Notes: generated by a model not told the origin, from the letters alone. 64,000 bases of DNA from VRUE01 sp963727465 (GCA_963727465.1 CAVSGL010000013.1:8914-72913), one strand, 5' to 3'; counted from the first letter of the stretch, positions 8,477-17,236 are shown. A program made the numbers and translations.

Positions 8477-8587
8477 GTGCGCAGACTTTTCCGCCGAGCC
8501 CTTCTTCTGTTTGGAATCTATGTCGCCGTCATGGTGGCGGCCATCGTCGCGGGCTTGCTGGGAGCGGCGCTAGTAGTGCTCCGTTAG
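8477..8587 (+). CDS. Putative 36-residue single-pass membrane peptide
   Basis: GTG-started frame encoding an N-terminal basic stretch (RRLFRRA) followed by one strong hydrophobic helix and ending LGAALVVLR. The composition is that of small membrane toxins or regulators, and the location is between toxin-antitoxin genes. The ribosome-binding site is weak and no homolog is recognised, so coding status is uncertain. Confidence 0.35.
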   Translation: MRRLFRRALLLFGIYVAVMVAAIVAGLLGAALVVLR

Positions 8588-8766
8588 CTCTTGCAGGAAC
8601 TTCGTCCTGGGCGGGCGAATGCCTCTTCGATGGCATCTACGAGGGAGGCGAGAATGGGAACTGTGTCGGGGCTCAGCGCCGCAAACTTGGTGGTAGACGC
8701 CCGACGCTGAACCCGCATTTTGAAAAGACGAGGGGCGGTCGCATGGGGAGCTGGCTAGAACTGATT

Positions 8767-8810
8767 ATGTGACCAGAGTGCGACTTGTCCTGTGCGGTCG
8801 TTTCGACCGA
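8767..8810. repeat. Second copy of the 7465-7508 repeat unit
   Basis: An arm-like word ATGTGACCAGAGTGCGAC is followed by a 24-base segment identical to 7485-7508 with the same CGGTCG/CGACCG hairpin. It follows the stop of the 8820 nucleotidyltransferase gene, so the two units share a 3' flank. The preceding 8588-8766 holds no gene I can support. Confidence 0.6.
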
Positions 8811-8819
8811 GGGTCAGGG

Positions 8820-9611
8820 TCAGGCGGCAACTCGCCCGCTCGGCAGTCGCTTCGCCCCGCTGACCTCACGAGCACGGACGACCGCCTCACGTAGATCCCC
8901 AACGCTCGGGCGCTCGCGGATCGAGCGGCGAAGCGAGCGGGCAAGATCGACGTACCCGAGCTGCTCCAACTGCCCGGGCAGCTCATCGCGCGCAAGCGGA
9001 AAGACATCGTGAGAAAGCAGCAGCCAGCGCGCCGTAAGAGAGAGCACCCCACGCACCTGCTCCAGAGCAGCGTCGTAGTCGCCGCTCGCGGCCATCTTCT
9101 CGGTGAAGTCGAGTGCGCCCCGGGCCTGGCGGAACTTGCGCTCGGGATCGGGCCACGCATCGTGCTCCGCGACGTACCTCGCCGCCTCGCGCATCACGCC
9201 GGAGTCAAACAGCACACAGCCGTACCAGACGGACCAGTGGGCGAAGTCGTCCCCGTCTCTCAGCTTCGCCCAGAAGCGATCCAGCTCGTCGGCGTAGAGG
9301 TCGATGTCCGCCGGCAGGTCGGCCACCGGCAGGGACGCGATCCCGACGACGTGGTAGTCGAGGTCGCTGACCGAAGTGCGACGGCCCCGAGCCGTCGAAC
9401 CGGAGAGAACAATCGCAGCAGCGCCGGCAGATCGCGCCCGCTCCTGCACCGTCTCAGTGAGCGCCGCAAGCTCGGGCGACTGATGCCGGGCGGCGCGCTC
9501 GCGATCAAATCGCAAGCGCTCCGACCAGGCTTCCGCGTCTGCGGGATGAAGTCGCGCGAGCGCCCCTCGCTCCGGCGCCAACCCGCTCCAAGTCGTAGTC
9601 ATCGTCGTCAT
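8820..9611 (-). CDS. Nucleotidyltransferase-domain protein
   Basis: 263 residues. The nucleotidyltransferase core near residues 70-90 reads LSGSTARGRRTSVSDLDYHV (G-S-x10-D-x-D retained). The remaining 150 residues are mostly helical, resembling a substrate-binding or HEPN-like C-terminal half but without a clear R-x4-H motif. It could act alone as an aminoglycoside-type nucleotidyltransferase or be a fused MNT/helical antitoxin-like protein. No clear partner is adjacent. Confidence 0.65.
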   Translation of the reverse strand: MTTMTTTWSGLAPERGALARLHPADAEAWSERLRFDRERAARHQSPELAALTETVQERARSAGAAAIVLSGSTARGRRTSVSDLDYHVVGIASLPVADLPADIDLYADELDRFWAKLRDGDDFAHWSVWYGCVLFDSGVMREAARYVAEHDAWPDPERKFRQARGALDFTEKMAASGDYDAALEQVRGVLSLTARWLLLSHDVFPLARDELPGQLEQLGYVDLARSLRRSIRERPSVGDLREAVVRAREVSGAKRLPSGRVAA

Positions 9612-9726
9612 TTCGCCTCAGCCTCCGCAACCTCCACTTTGGGCTTGGACGACATCTCGCCGCCATGTTACGCCCGGCATCAGCTCCGGCCGCCGAGGAG
9701 GTCAAGCGATGGCGACGCGGACAATT

Positions 9727-9737
9727 CGTATCATACG
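9727..9737 (+). promoter_or_regulatory. Putative -10 / palindrome for a leaderless transcript
   Basis: CGTATCATACG is an 11-base palindrome containing TATCAT (9729-9734), six bases before the ATG at 9741. That spacing fits leaderless actinobacterial promoters or an operator. No good -35 is seen. Confidence 0.35.
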
Positions 9738-9740
9738 GAT

Positions 9741-9938
9741 ATGGGCTACGAGCGAATCAAGACCGAGCACTCCGGCGCCAAGAACGGCGGCGGCGGCTGG
9801 ATGACCCGGACCGAGGCGAAGCAGACCGCCAAGCGCAAGCGCCGGCAGGCCGACAAGCATGCGGCCCGGGTGATGGCAAACGGCGAACCGATGCCCGACG
9901 TTGCGGCCGCCGTGCGGCGTTCGCGGGAATCCCACTGA
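9741..9938 (+). CDS. Small basic protein preceding a toxin-antitoxin pair
   Basis: 65 residues beginning MGYERIKTEHSGAKNGGGG and continuing into a strongly basic helix (TAKRKRRQADKHAARV). The start pattern resembles small hypotheticals I have seen near mobile toxin genes, but I assign no function. It could bind nucleic acid. ATG is directly preceded by a putative -10. It lies 19 bases before the antitoxin and probably belongs to the same transcript. Confidence 0.55.
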   Translation: MGYERIKTEHSGAKNGGGGWMTRTEAKQTAKRKRRQADKHAARVMANGEPMPDVAAAVRRSRESH

Positions 9939-9957
9939 CGCCGGTACGATTGGGGCC

Positions 9958-10164
9958 ATGACCACGCGGGAGAAAGCCCACGCACTCCTCGATGAGTTGT
10001 CTGATGCCGAGCTTGATGAGGTCGTGAAGCTGATCGAGGTGCGGCACGAGGAAGGCGAAGAGCCAGAGATGGCCGAGCTTCCCGAGGCGTGGCGGCGGCT
10101 CCCGTCAGGCGCGCCGGCCCCCAACTGGGTCGCCGCTGTCGATGAGGCACGGCGGGGCCGTTAG
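9958..10164 (+). CDS. Putative antitoxin of a PIN toxin pair
   Basis: 68 residues, acidic. The N-terminal helix TTREKAHALLDELSDAELDEVVKLIE resembles short antitoxin segments, and the C-terminal half LPEAWRRLPSGAPAPNWV would be the toxin-wrapping tail. The stop overlaps the GTG of the PIN gene by one base, the usual VapBC layout. The DNA-binding type is not evident. Confidence 0.7.
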   Translation: MTTREKAHALLDELSDAELDEVVKLIEVRHEEGEEPEMAELPEAWRRLPSGAPAPNWVAAVDEARRGR

Positions 10165-10553
10165 TGCTGGTTATTGACGCCAACGTCGCGGCAGCGGCGT
10201 GCGGCGGTGAGGACGGCTTCGACGCATTCGATGACGAGCTGGTCAGCGTGCCGCTGATGTGGTCCGAGGTCCGCGCAAGCCTGCATCTCAAACTCCACAA
10301 GGAAGAGATCAGCCGCGACGACGCCGAGATCATCCACCAGCGACTAAAGGACTGCCCGGTCAAGCGCAAGGACCCGCCTGAGCTTGGAGCCGAAACCTGG
10401 CGAATCGCCGAGGAATTCGGCTGGGGCCGAACCTACGACGCAGAGTACGTGGCCCTGGCGAAGCTACTCGACTGCCGCTTGGTCACCCTGGATACCCGCC
10501 TACGTCGAGGCGCAGATCGGTCCGGCATCGTCGTGACGCCCACCGAGCTATAA
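10164..10553 (+). CDS. PIN-domain ribonuclease toxin (VapC-like)
   Basis: 129 residues with the four PIN acidic positions: D in VIDANV (residue 5), E in WSEV (about 38), D in TYDAEYVALA (about 93) and D in LDTR (about 111). These toxins cleave RNA, often tRNA, with Mg2+. The GTG start overlaps the antitoxin stop. It converges on the large minus-strand gene that ends at 10573. Confidence 0.82.
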   Translation: MLVIDANVAAAACGGEDGFDAFDDELVSVPLMWSEVRASLHLKLHKEEISRDDAEIIHQRLKDCPVKRKDPPELGAETWRIAEEFGWGRTYDAEYVALAKLLDCRLVTLDTRLRRGADRSGIVVTPTEL

Positions 10554-10572
10554 CGTCCAATCTCGGCATCAT

Positions 10573-13500
10573 TCACTCTGCCTTGCCGTCGACTTCCGAG
10601 CCCTCCTCGATCTCGATCATCTCGGTCTGGCTCAAGTGCGACCTCATCCGCGCTTTCTGCAAGCTACGGCGAACCTCCGCCATCTGTGCCGACCGACTTG
10701 CGCCGGCCGCTCTACCCCGCCCCAGATCCGGAGTCATGATCTCAACCAGTACGTTCTCAAGCCCCGACCGGGTCTCATCCGATAATTCGCCGTGATGGTA
10801 TTCCATCATCGCCCAGGCTTTCACCGTCTCGCGTACCATCGGGTGGCCGCCATGCTTATCTATAAGTACGGAAAGGCGCTCAGGCCAGACAGGAAACTCC
10901 AGAGAAGCATACATCATAGTTCCAAACAATGCGTTTGCGGTGGAACCCATGAACTCGTCGTTATCCAGCAGTGAGGTTAACAGTCTTTCGTGGTGAACAC
11001 TGCCCGCTTCCGCGTTAAGCGTCATCGACATCACCAGAACCACAAATAGCCGAACAATATGCTCAACTACACTTTTTCGCTGATCGGTATCTCCGCCAGC
11101 TGGCAGGAACGTTTCCAGTAGCTGATTGAACTGCTGAAACATGTCCTCTTCCAAGGCCATAAGGACGGTCATGACGCTCCAGCCCTCAATTACCTTCTGT
11201 AAGGACTCAGCTCTTAGGTCGATATCTTCGACTAACTCTGAACTCTGCAGCACCGCCGCGGCCAGTCCATATGCGTTAGCTAACTGTTTAAGCGCAGTCT
11301 CGCCCGCATGATCTGCGAATGGCCTGACGTCAACCTCTTCGCCCGGCTCATCAATTGCTTCGTCGTAAATTTCGTCCAGTTCCTCTTCGGTTGGTGGCTC
11401 GGGCTTCCGGTCAACAAGTTCCCTTGCATGCTCTAGGTCTCTAACCTCCGACCACCCGTACTCATCCGTAATTAGATCGAACTGACCTATGTCAACCCCC
11501 TCGGCAAAGGACTGGCGCGCGCGAAGTGCCTCATCGATTACCCGGCGCAAGGTAGCGGCGTCTCTTCGCGAAATCCCAGCCATATGCTTGATAATCGGGG
11601 CATAGCGCCCCATGTCGCTAAACACTGCTGCTTCAAACTCGGGATCCTCAGTCGCCTCTTTCGCCGCAAATAGATGAAGGAGTGCCGGATATCGAAAGCC
11701 CACGCCTGCGGAATCCTCGACCAAGACCCGACGCCGGATTAGGCTGTCTATGTGCTGGCCTGCTGAACCAGAATGGTAGGCAATCGACTCAAAGTAGTCG
11801 ATAACGAGTTGCTCAACCCCTAAGCGCTCGATGCGACTAACGTCTCTTTCAACAATATGGCGCGCTATGCGCTGAAGAAGGTGCTCACGTCTCCGTTGAT
11901 CCATGTTGAGCTTCTCTGGATCGACTCCCAATGGGTTATCGAGAAGAACATTGACGTAGGATTGCAGTAGCCCACTTTCATTGATCGCAGCCAGGGTGGG
12001 CTCGCGTACCAAGACTGAGATTAGGGCGGCTAGGTTTAGGGGATTTCGCGGAAGCCGTTGGCGCTGGACCAGGTGCAGAACCCTCTGAACCAGTTCCTTA
12101 CCCTCAGGACCAACCATCCGCGCAACAAGGGCCCGCGTCTCCCGTCGGCCAAAGTGCCCCAAGAAAAGCGTCGCCGACGAGAGTTGCAGTTTCGACTCAG
12201 ATAGGGCCCTTGAGACGGACTCGTGAATTGGTCCGTGACATCCGAATATGAAGATGGCGTCGGGATTCTCGTCTACGATTCGTATCAGACGGCCCAAGGC
12301 CTTCCTTTCCGCTGGATCTACGTCATCGACAGCAACGATCACTGGAGTGGTCTCGTCACCAGTCTGCTCCTTGGCGGCGTTGATCCTCCCTTGGATTTTT
12401 CCCAGACTAAAACGCGGATCGGTCTGCACGTAGGCTGGGAAGTGCGTTCCTCGTCGGACAAAGTGCTGCTCTAGTAACCACAGTAAGGTGGTCGTTACAC
12501 CCGACGAGCGCTCCCCTGACACGATCACCGCGCGCTCTTGGTCGAGGGTTTCAAATGGATCGACTTCGTCGGGTCGATCCTCTTTCTCGACCGTTCTGTC
12601 GAACACCTCAGTATGTGGTACAGGCCAAAGTCGCGGCGGTACAACGAAATCACTGACAGCATGAGCGGTCGTATCGTCCACGTGGTCTGCGAGCACGCTT
12701 TGTTCTTGGGCCAGTACCGCAAGGGGCTCGATTGCCGTAGCCTGTGACACGTCGAGTACGGTCGGTGCATCATCGGCCGGGATTGGCCAAGCGAAGGTCG
12801 TTCTTCCATCGTCGCCAGCCGTTTCAACGTCTGGACCAAACCGGTCGCGCTTTGGATGCCAGCGCCTTAGATGAATCGTCGTCTCAGGTTTGGTGGCGTC
12901 GATGTCAATCACGGCATAGCCGTTGGGATAGCTGGCGGTGTCAAATGCACATGGCGCCGCACAATAGAGCGCGGCGCCCCGCGTGGTTAGCTCAAGCTTT
13001 GGATCTGCGTTGTGATCGTGCCCGGTGAGAACGATTGCTTGGTGGTGCTCTAGAGCGTTTCCGACTGGCTCCCCATCAAAGTCGGCGAGCCAGTCAAGTG
13101 GATGGTGAAACGTGACGATCTTGAGGTCAGCGGCGACATTCGCCTTGAGAAACTTCGTTACCGAATCAACCACAAGCAAGAGGCGTCCCTTGTCGGCTCC
13201 TCCACCCTGGGATCTCCAGGCGGTGTCGAAGGCAGCGACTGCAATGTCGAGGCCATTGCAGTCGAAGCGAACGGCATATCCATAAGGCGGCACGTGCTCA
13301 AAGTCGAGTCCGGTGGGCCAGGTGGCGGCCAGTTGATCCCAGGCTCGCAAACGAATTCGCGCTTCAGCAGCTTTCTCTGCGTCTGAAAGCCTTGCCTGCA
13401 CGCTCTCCCTGTCTTTGAGGACTGCCTGAAGACCCATCTCATCGACATCGTCGATGAGATTCCGATCTACGTCATGGTTCCCCGGAGTGAGAATGATCGG

Positions 13501-13752
13501 AACCGAAGCGAACCGCTCGCGAAGAGGGTTCAGCAGAATTTCCCTACCTCTTTTCAGGGCATCCTCACTTCCGTCAGAGGCAAGATCGCCGGAGAAAAAG
13601 ATCAAGTCAACTGGTTTTTCCTCGGCCCATCCGCCCAAGTCCTCGATCAGGCACTCGGCAACTCGCTGTTGTCCGAAATGATCCGTGCTCCCCACGGTCT
13701 GCGCGTGCAAGTCGGAGAGGTGAGCGATTCTCAGTTGTTGCGAGTTGGGCAC
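10573..13752 (-). CDS. Calcineurin-like metallophosphoesterase fused to a P-loop (STAND-like) domain; candidate defence protein
   Basis: About 1059 residues. Residues 1-300 are an intact metallophosphoesterase: HLSDLH (11-16), GDLASDG (55-61), GNHD (91-94), FHH (215-217) and GHDH (244-247). A P-loop domain begins near 405, with GERSSGVTT at 413-421, where the usual Lys is Val, and VIVAVDDVD near 471 as Walker B. The rest is alpha-helical, as in STAND sensors. Phosphoesterase-plus-NTPase fusions occur in bacterial conflict systems, but the function here is inferred. Codons are visibly more A/T-rich than the flanks. GTG 13752 is chosen because an upstream start would overlap the integrase; start uncertain. 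Confidence 0.75.
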   Translation of the reverse strand: MPNSQQLRIAHLSDLHAQTVGSTDHFGQQRVAECLIEDLGGWAEEKPVDLIFFSGDLASDGSEDALKRGREILLNPLRERFASVPIILTPGNHDVDRNLIDDVDEMGLQAVLKDRESVQARLSDAEKAAEARIRLRAWDQLAATWPTGLDFEHVPPYGYAVRFDCNGLDIAVAAFDTAWRSQGGGADKGRLLLVVDSVTKFLKANVAADLKIVTFHHPLDWLADFDGEPVGNALEHHQAIVLTGHDHNADPKLELTTRGAALYCAAPCAFDTASYPNGYAVIDIDATKPETTIHLRRWHPKRDRFGPDVETAGDDGRTTFAWPIPADDAPTVLDVSQATAIEPLAVLAQEQSVLADHVDDTTAHAVSDFVVPPRLWPVPHTEVFDRTVEKEDRPDEVDPFETLDQERAVIVSGERSSGVTTTLLWLLEQHFVRRGTHFPAYVQTDPRFSLGKIQGRINAAKEQTGDETTPVIVAVDDVDPAERKALGRLIRIVDENPDAIFIFGCHGPIHESVSRALSESKLQLSSATLFLGHFGRRETRALVARMVGPEGKELVQRVLHLVQRQRLPRNPLNLAALISVLVREPTLAAINESGLLQSYVNVLLDNPLGVDPEKLNMDQRRREHLLQRIARHIVERDVSRIERLGVEQLVIDYFESIAYHSGSAGQHIDSLIRRRVLVEDSAGVGFRYPALLHLFAAKEATEDPEFEAAVFSDMGRYAPIIKHMAGISRRDAATLRRVIDEALRARQSFAEGVDIGQFDLITDEYGWSEVRDLEHARELVDRKPEPPTEEELDEIYDEAIDEPGEEVDVRPFADHAGETALKQLANAYGLAAAVLQSSELVEDIDLRAESLQKVIEGWSVMTVLMALEEDMFQQFNQLLETFLPAGGDTDQRKSVVEHIVRLFVVLVMSMTLNAEAGSVHHERLLTSLLDNDEFMGSTANALFGTMMYASLEFPVWPERLSVLIDKHGGHPMVRETVKAWAMMEYHHGELSDETRSGLENVLVEIMTPDLGRGRAAGASRSAQMAEVRRSLQKARMRSHLSQTEMIEIEEGSEVDGKAE

Positions 13753-13855
13753 GGGATGCGGGGGCGTCGGTTGGCAAGAAGCAAAGCCAAAGCCGCGATT
13801 CGGAAAGGATTGGCGCGTACCAATAGCAGAATGCCCAAGGTCGGTCGGCCGTGAG

Positions 13856-14948
13856 CTACCCGATCGTGCCTTTAATCTCCCGAAAGCTTCCGCCAAGGGA
13901 ATGGGCGTACCGCGCAAGCATCGTCTCGACGCGGTGGCCGACGATCTCGGCCAGGTCGGCGTCGTTGATGCCGGCGGCGCGGAGGTGGGTGACGTAGGAG
14001 TGGCGGCACTCGTGGGGGCGGATGTCTAGCCCGGAGGCTTGCTGGGCCGGCCTCCAGATGTCGCGGTAGAAGTTGCGCTCGCGCCACATGCGGCCGGTGG
14101 GGGTCGTGAAGAGGAGATCGCTGTCGGGGTCGTTGGTCTGGATCTGGGCTTCGAGCATCCAGGCGAGGGTCGCGGGGACGGGGACCGTGCGGCCGGCGTC
14201 CTGCTCGCCGTGGTCGGTCTTGGTGCCTTCGAGGACGACTCCCTCGTGGGCGGTGCGGCGGACCTTCAGCGTCTCGCCGTCGAAGTCGTCCTTGCGCAGG
14301 GGCAGCACCTCTCCCAGCCTCATGCCGGTGTCGGTGAAGACACGGACCATCGCCTCGTAGTCCTCGGCTACCTTGGCGAAGGCGTGCATCTGCTCGAAGC
14401 TGAAGACGCGGATCGGCCTTCGCTTCTTCTTCGCCCTGGGGTCGCCGGCGCGGATGCGGACTGCCCTTGAAGGGGTTGAGGTCGCAGACTTCGTCGGTAA
14501 TCGCGTCCTCGGCCATCGCCGAGAGGGCACGCAGGATGCCCACGGCGCCGGTGGTCGCTCGGCCTTCGTTCCTCAGCATGTGGTCGACCAGGGCGAGGGT
14601 GTGGCGGCGGCGCAGCTCGCGCAGTGGCCAGTCCTTCAAGGCGATGCCCTCGATCTCCACGTCGAGCACGCGGCCGATGCGGTGGTCGTTCGTCGCGTTG
14701 GTGCGCTCCGATCTCGGGTGGCGTTCGGTCCAGGTCTCGGCGTACTCGCCGAGGGTGTCGGGTCGATCCGCAAGGCCGTACGCCTCTTCAATCGCCCGCT
14801 GAGCATCGGCTTTGCGCTCGAAGGTGCCCTTGCCGCGGTTCCAGGCCGGCTTCGCGATGTGGTGCTTGCCGTCGCGTCCGGTGTAGCGGGCTACCCAGAC
14901 CACCTTGCCGGAGGGGTTGCGGCGCTTGACGGGCGACTCGCGCCTCAT
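13856..14948 (-). CDS. Tyrosine site-specific integrase of element 1 (frameshifted as read)
   Basis: About 360 residues when two frames are joined near 14460. The N-terminal part (GKVVWVARY, core-binding domain) ends FKG; the catalytic part continues in another frame from VRIRAGDPR. Catalytic residues are visible: Arg in TGMRLGEV, HxxR in HECRHSYVTHLRAAG, and a late His in VGHRVETMLARYAHS followed by the Tyr nucleophile. Related along its length to the integrase at 26493. It overlaps the upstream HTH gene by ATGA. Either a true inactivating frameshift or a base-call error. Confidence 0.8.
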
Positions 14949-15142
14949 GCCGCTTCGTCCCGACGCTCGGCGAGGAAGGCATCGACATCGGCTGGGTCGA
15001 TCCGGCTCGACGCGCCGAGCTTGTAGCTGGGCAGTTCGCCGCGCCTGATCCAGTTGCGGATCGTGCGGTCGGAGACGGCGAGGTAGGCCGCGAGCGTGCG
15101 CTCGGTGAAGAAGGGCTCGACTTGGGCGGGGTTCTTCCCCAT
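14945..15142 (-). CDS. Helix-turn-helix protein, probable excisionase/directionality factor
   Basis: 65 residues, start ATG 15142 (MGKNPAQVEPFFTERTLA). It is a MerR/excisionase-type helix-turn-helix: LAAYLAVSDRTIRNWIRRGE followed by LPSYKLGASSRIDPADVDAFL. Its stop overlaps the integrase start, the usual xis-int layout, and element 2 has the same pair. It probably binds att or arm DNA and directs excision. Confidence 0.75.
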   Translation of the reverse strand: MGKNPAQVEPFFTERTLAAYLAVSDRTIRNWIRRGELPSYKLGASSRIDPADVDAFLAERRDEAA

Positions 15143-15506
15143 GACCCCTATGTCCACGAAAGCGGCGAAGTGCATCGCCAGCTTCGTTAAGGCATCCGTC
15201 GAAAGCACTCTGAAAGACCGAAGGTCAGACGCCTCCGGGCGGCCATACGCGCGGCCGTCCGCACGGCGCAGCCGTGCCACAATCGGCCGCCGGCCGCCCG
15301 GAGGAATTCGGCGGCGATCTACTTGCCGACCCTGCGGATCAAGAAGGTGCCGCTCAGGCACGAACCGGAGGGGTTCCTAATGTGTCGTGCTTTGAGGTTT
15401 GAGCTCTTGGGAGGGTCTGAACTGCTTGGTCGATGCGGTTGCGAATCCCTGAACGGCTACCTGGACCCTGCCCCACTTGGTTGCTCGGTTGAGCTTGGCT
15501 TGGATT

Positions 15507-15563
15507 TCTGTCTCATCTTGGCCTTGGGTTCTCTGGGATGGCTCTTTGGCTGGATGAGACAGA
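15507..15563. repeat. Perfect 11-bp inverted repeat in an intergenic gap
   Basis: TCTGTCTCATC at 15507-15517 and its exact complement GATGAGACAGA at 15553-15563, with a 35-base spacer. The word ATGAGACAGA recurs at 16577, so this may be a binding site for an element protein. Otherwise 15143-15573 holds no gene I can support. Confidence 0.5.
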
Positions 15564-15573
15564 TTTCGCCGCC

Positions 15574-15888
15574 TCACCCGCCCGGCCCGGCCGCCGCCTC
15601 GTCCCCGCCGTTGCCGCGCTCGTGGACGACGAACTCGCCCGGCCGGGCAAAGCCCGCGTCCCATCCGATCCCCTCGAACAGCGGGCAGGCGATCTTTACG
15701 CCGACCGCGCCCGCGAGTTTGAGCATCGTGTCGATCCGCGGGATGCGTTCGCCGCGCTCAAGCAGGCCGATCTCGGTCCTGTGCAGCGAGGCGCGGATGC
15801 CGGCCTCTTCCTGAGAGAGACCGGCATCCTTGCGGGCACGGGCGAGGTTCTTGCCGAAGCGGCGGGCGAGTTCGGACCCGCCCGCCAT
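15574..15888 (-). CDS. XRE-family helix-turn-helix regulator
   Basis: 104 residues. A Cro/CI-type HTH at 14-70 reads NLARARKDAGLSQEEAGIRA and LHRTEIGLLERGERIPRIDT. The C-terminal tail ends GWDAGFARPGEFVV and a Gly-rich stretch. Close relatives are at 27923 and 28206 in element 2, so the regulator was probably carried by the element family. Its ATG overlaps the stop of the gene at 15888-16178. Confidence 0.8.
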   Translation of the reverse strand: MAGGSELARRFGKNLARARKDAGLSQEEAGIRASLHRTEIGLLERGERIPRIDTMLKLAGAVGVKIACPLFEGIGWDAGFARPGEFVVHERGNGGDEAAAGPGG

Positions 15889-16178
15889 CAGAGGCCCCAG
15901 ATCCGCGCGAAGTAAAGCGCGGCTCTGCTCGGGACCGCCATCCCTCCCTTGCAGTTCAGGAGCCCTGCACCGTCGAGCTGGCGGACGGCGCGCTCGACGG
16001 AGTCAAAGGCGCCGAAGTCCTCCGAACCGGCGTTCAGGGCTCGTGAGAGCTCGGGGATGGTCAGCTGGGTCGGGTGCTCATCGAGGACGAAGGCCAGGAC
16101 CGCTATCTCGGTCTTGGCGTCTTCGTCGGCGGGAAGGGGAATGCGCTCGGCGCAATCCGTAGGGTTCTCGTCAGCCAT
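15888..16178 (-). CDS. Small winged-helix-like protein of element 1
   Basis: 96 residues, starting MADENPTD. The middle (LTIPELSRALNAG, then VERAVRQLDGAGLLNCKGGMAVPSRAAL) has the helix-helix-wing rhythm of winged helices. Element 2 carries an equivalent at 28529 next to its XRE gene, and the upstream DNA of both units shares a GGCGGCCCG...CGGCGGGTCGCC pattern. It is probably an element regulator. Confidence 0.6.
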   Translation of the reverse strand: MADENPTDCAERIPLPADEDAKTEIAVLAFVLDEHPTQLTIPELSRALNAGSEDFGAFDSVERAVRQLDGAGLLNCKGGMAVPSRAALYFARIWGL

Positions 16179-16269
16179 GGGGAGCGTTGCCTCCTTGTGG
16201 TCAGGCGGCCCGTCGTGTTCACCGCACGGCGGGTCGCCGCTTGTTGTTGTGCAAGCAGCCTAGCATTGA

Positions 16270-16287
16270 TCTACGGTTTATCGTAGA
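16270..16287. promoter_or_regulatory. Operator-like inverted repeat between divergent regulators
   Basis: TCTACG and CGTAGA with six bases between, in the A/T-rich gap between the minus-strand regulator (start 16178) and the plus-strand XRE gene (start 16335). Suits a dimeric XRE repressor controlling both directions. Confidence 0.45.
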
Positions 16288-16334
16288 GAAGATACGGCGT
16301 GGCAGATAGCACGTTGGTCTGAGAGCGTGCGGTA

Positions 16335-16580
16335 ATGGACCGATCCGGACGGCCGCAGCCCGCGCTCGGCAAGGCGATTCGCCAGCTGCGGGAAAAGCAG
16401 GGCGCTACGCAGGAAGCATTCGCTCCCCAGGCTGGCATCACCACCGGCACTCTCGGGCTGATCGAGCGGGGCGAAGCCAACCCAACCTGGGGCACCGTCC
16501 GGGGCATCGCCGACGCCCTCAACGTCTCGATGACCGAACTCGCCAAGCTCGCCGACAAGTTCCTCGTGGGCGAAAAATGA
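16335..16580 (+). CDS. XRE-family helix-turn-helix regulator (divergent)
   Basis: 81 residues. The Cro/CI HTH covers residues 10-65: LGKAIRQLREKQGATQEAFA, then GITTGTLGLIERGEANPTW and VRGIADALNVSMTELAKLAD. It is transcribed away from the regulators at 15574-16178, as in phage-like lysogeny switches. Distinct in sequence from the minus-strand XRE protein. Confidence 0.8.
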   Translation: MDRSGRPQPALGKAIRQLREKQGATQEAFAPQAGITTGTLGLIERGEANPTWGTVRGIADALNVSMTELAKLADKFLVGEK

Positions 16581-16596
16581 GACAGAAATGAGACAC
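16577..16596. repeat. Arm-type direct repeat after the XRE gene
   Basis: ATGAGACAGAAATGAGACAC: an 8-base word repeated with 11-base spacing, the same architecture as the repeats near the att copies. It overlaps the XRE stop codon. The following 16597-16816 contains no gene I can support. Confidence 0.45.
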
Positions 16597-16816
16597 TCGC
16601 GCCGCGGAACGCCTTGGAATCGCCCGGAAGGCCACGGAACGCACTTCGAGAGGTCGGCCGCGCAATCGGCTCTGGCATGGGAAGAACCCGGCACTCCCCG
16701 GAATCTCCCCCAATGAGGTCTTCACCTTTGCGATCAGCCGCATGCTGATGCGGTTTCCCGCGAGCCCTATCGCGCCGGCCACACCTTAAGCGCGCGCTGA
16801 GCACACCACCGGAGCC

Positions 16817-17158
16817 TCAATCGCCGTCGCGGGCGGCTTCCAGGCGCTCGATCCCGATCGCCTCCAGGCGGGCGAGTAGCTCGCGCAGGCGACGGTCGTT
16901 TGCGATCCAGCCTCGGCACTCGGCCGCCTGATCGCGGCTCAGGTACTTGCCGACGGTCTTGTTCGCCACCTTGCGCGTCCACTGCCGGTAGGGGCCGTGG
17001 CGGCGCGGTGGATCTGCCCGGCAGGCGCAGCCCGGTCGCCCGCAGCTCGTCAGGCGCTCGACGATCGAGCCCGGCAGGACCTCGCCCGTGCGCGCAATCT
17101 GCGCCAGCTCCGTGGCGATCGCCCGCAGCTCTTCTCGCTGGGAGCGCTCGAGCCTCAT
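16817..17158 (-). CDS. DUF6788-family protein
   Basis: 113 residues. It matches the DUF6788 pattern: an N-terminal helix, LPGSIVERLTSCGRPGCAC (Cys pair), DPPRRHGPYRQWTRKV, KTVGKYLS and a C-terminal helix with NDRRLRELLARLEAI. Proteins of this family are commonly found next to transposases; the biochemical role is unknown, and the Cys residues may bind metal. Divergent from the recombinase-like gene across a 78-base gap that should hold both promoters. Confidence 0.75.
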   Translation of the reverse strand: MRLERSQREELRAIATELAQIARTGEVLPGSIVERLTSCGRPGCACRADPPRRHGPYRQWTRKVANKTVGKYLSRDQAAECRGWIANDRRLRELLARLEAIGIERLEAARDGD

Positions 17159-17236
17159 GGGGGCAGTCTGGCAGTGGCGGCAGTCATTCCGTCCGCATCG
17201 TACAGTAGAGCTACTGGTCGATAGCAGGAGCCGGCC

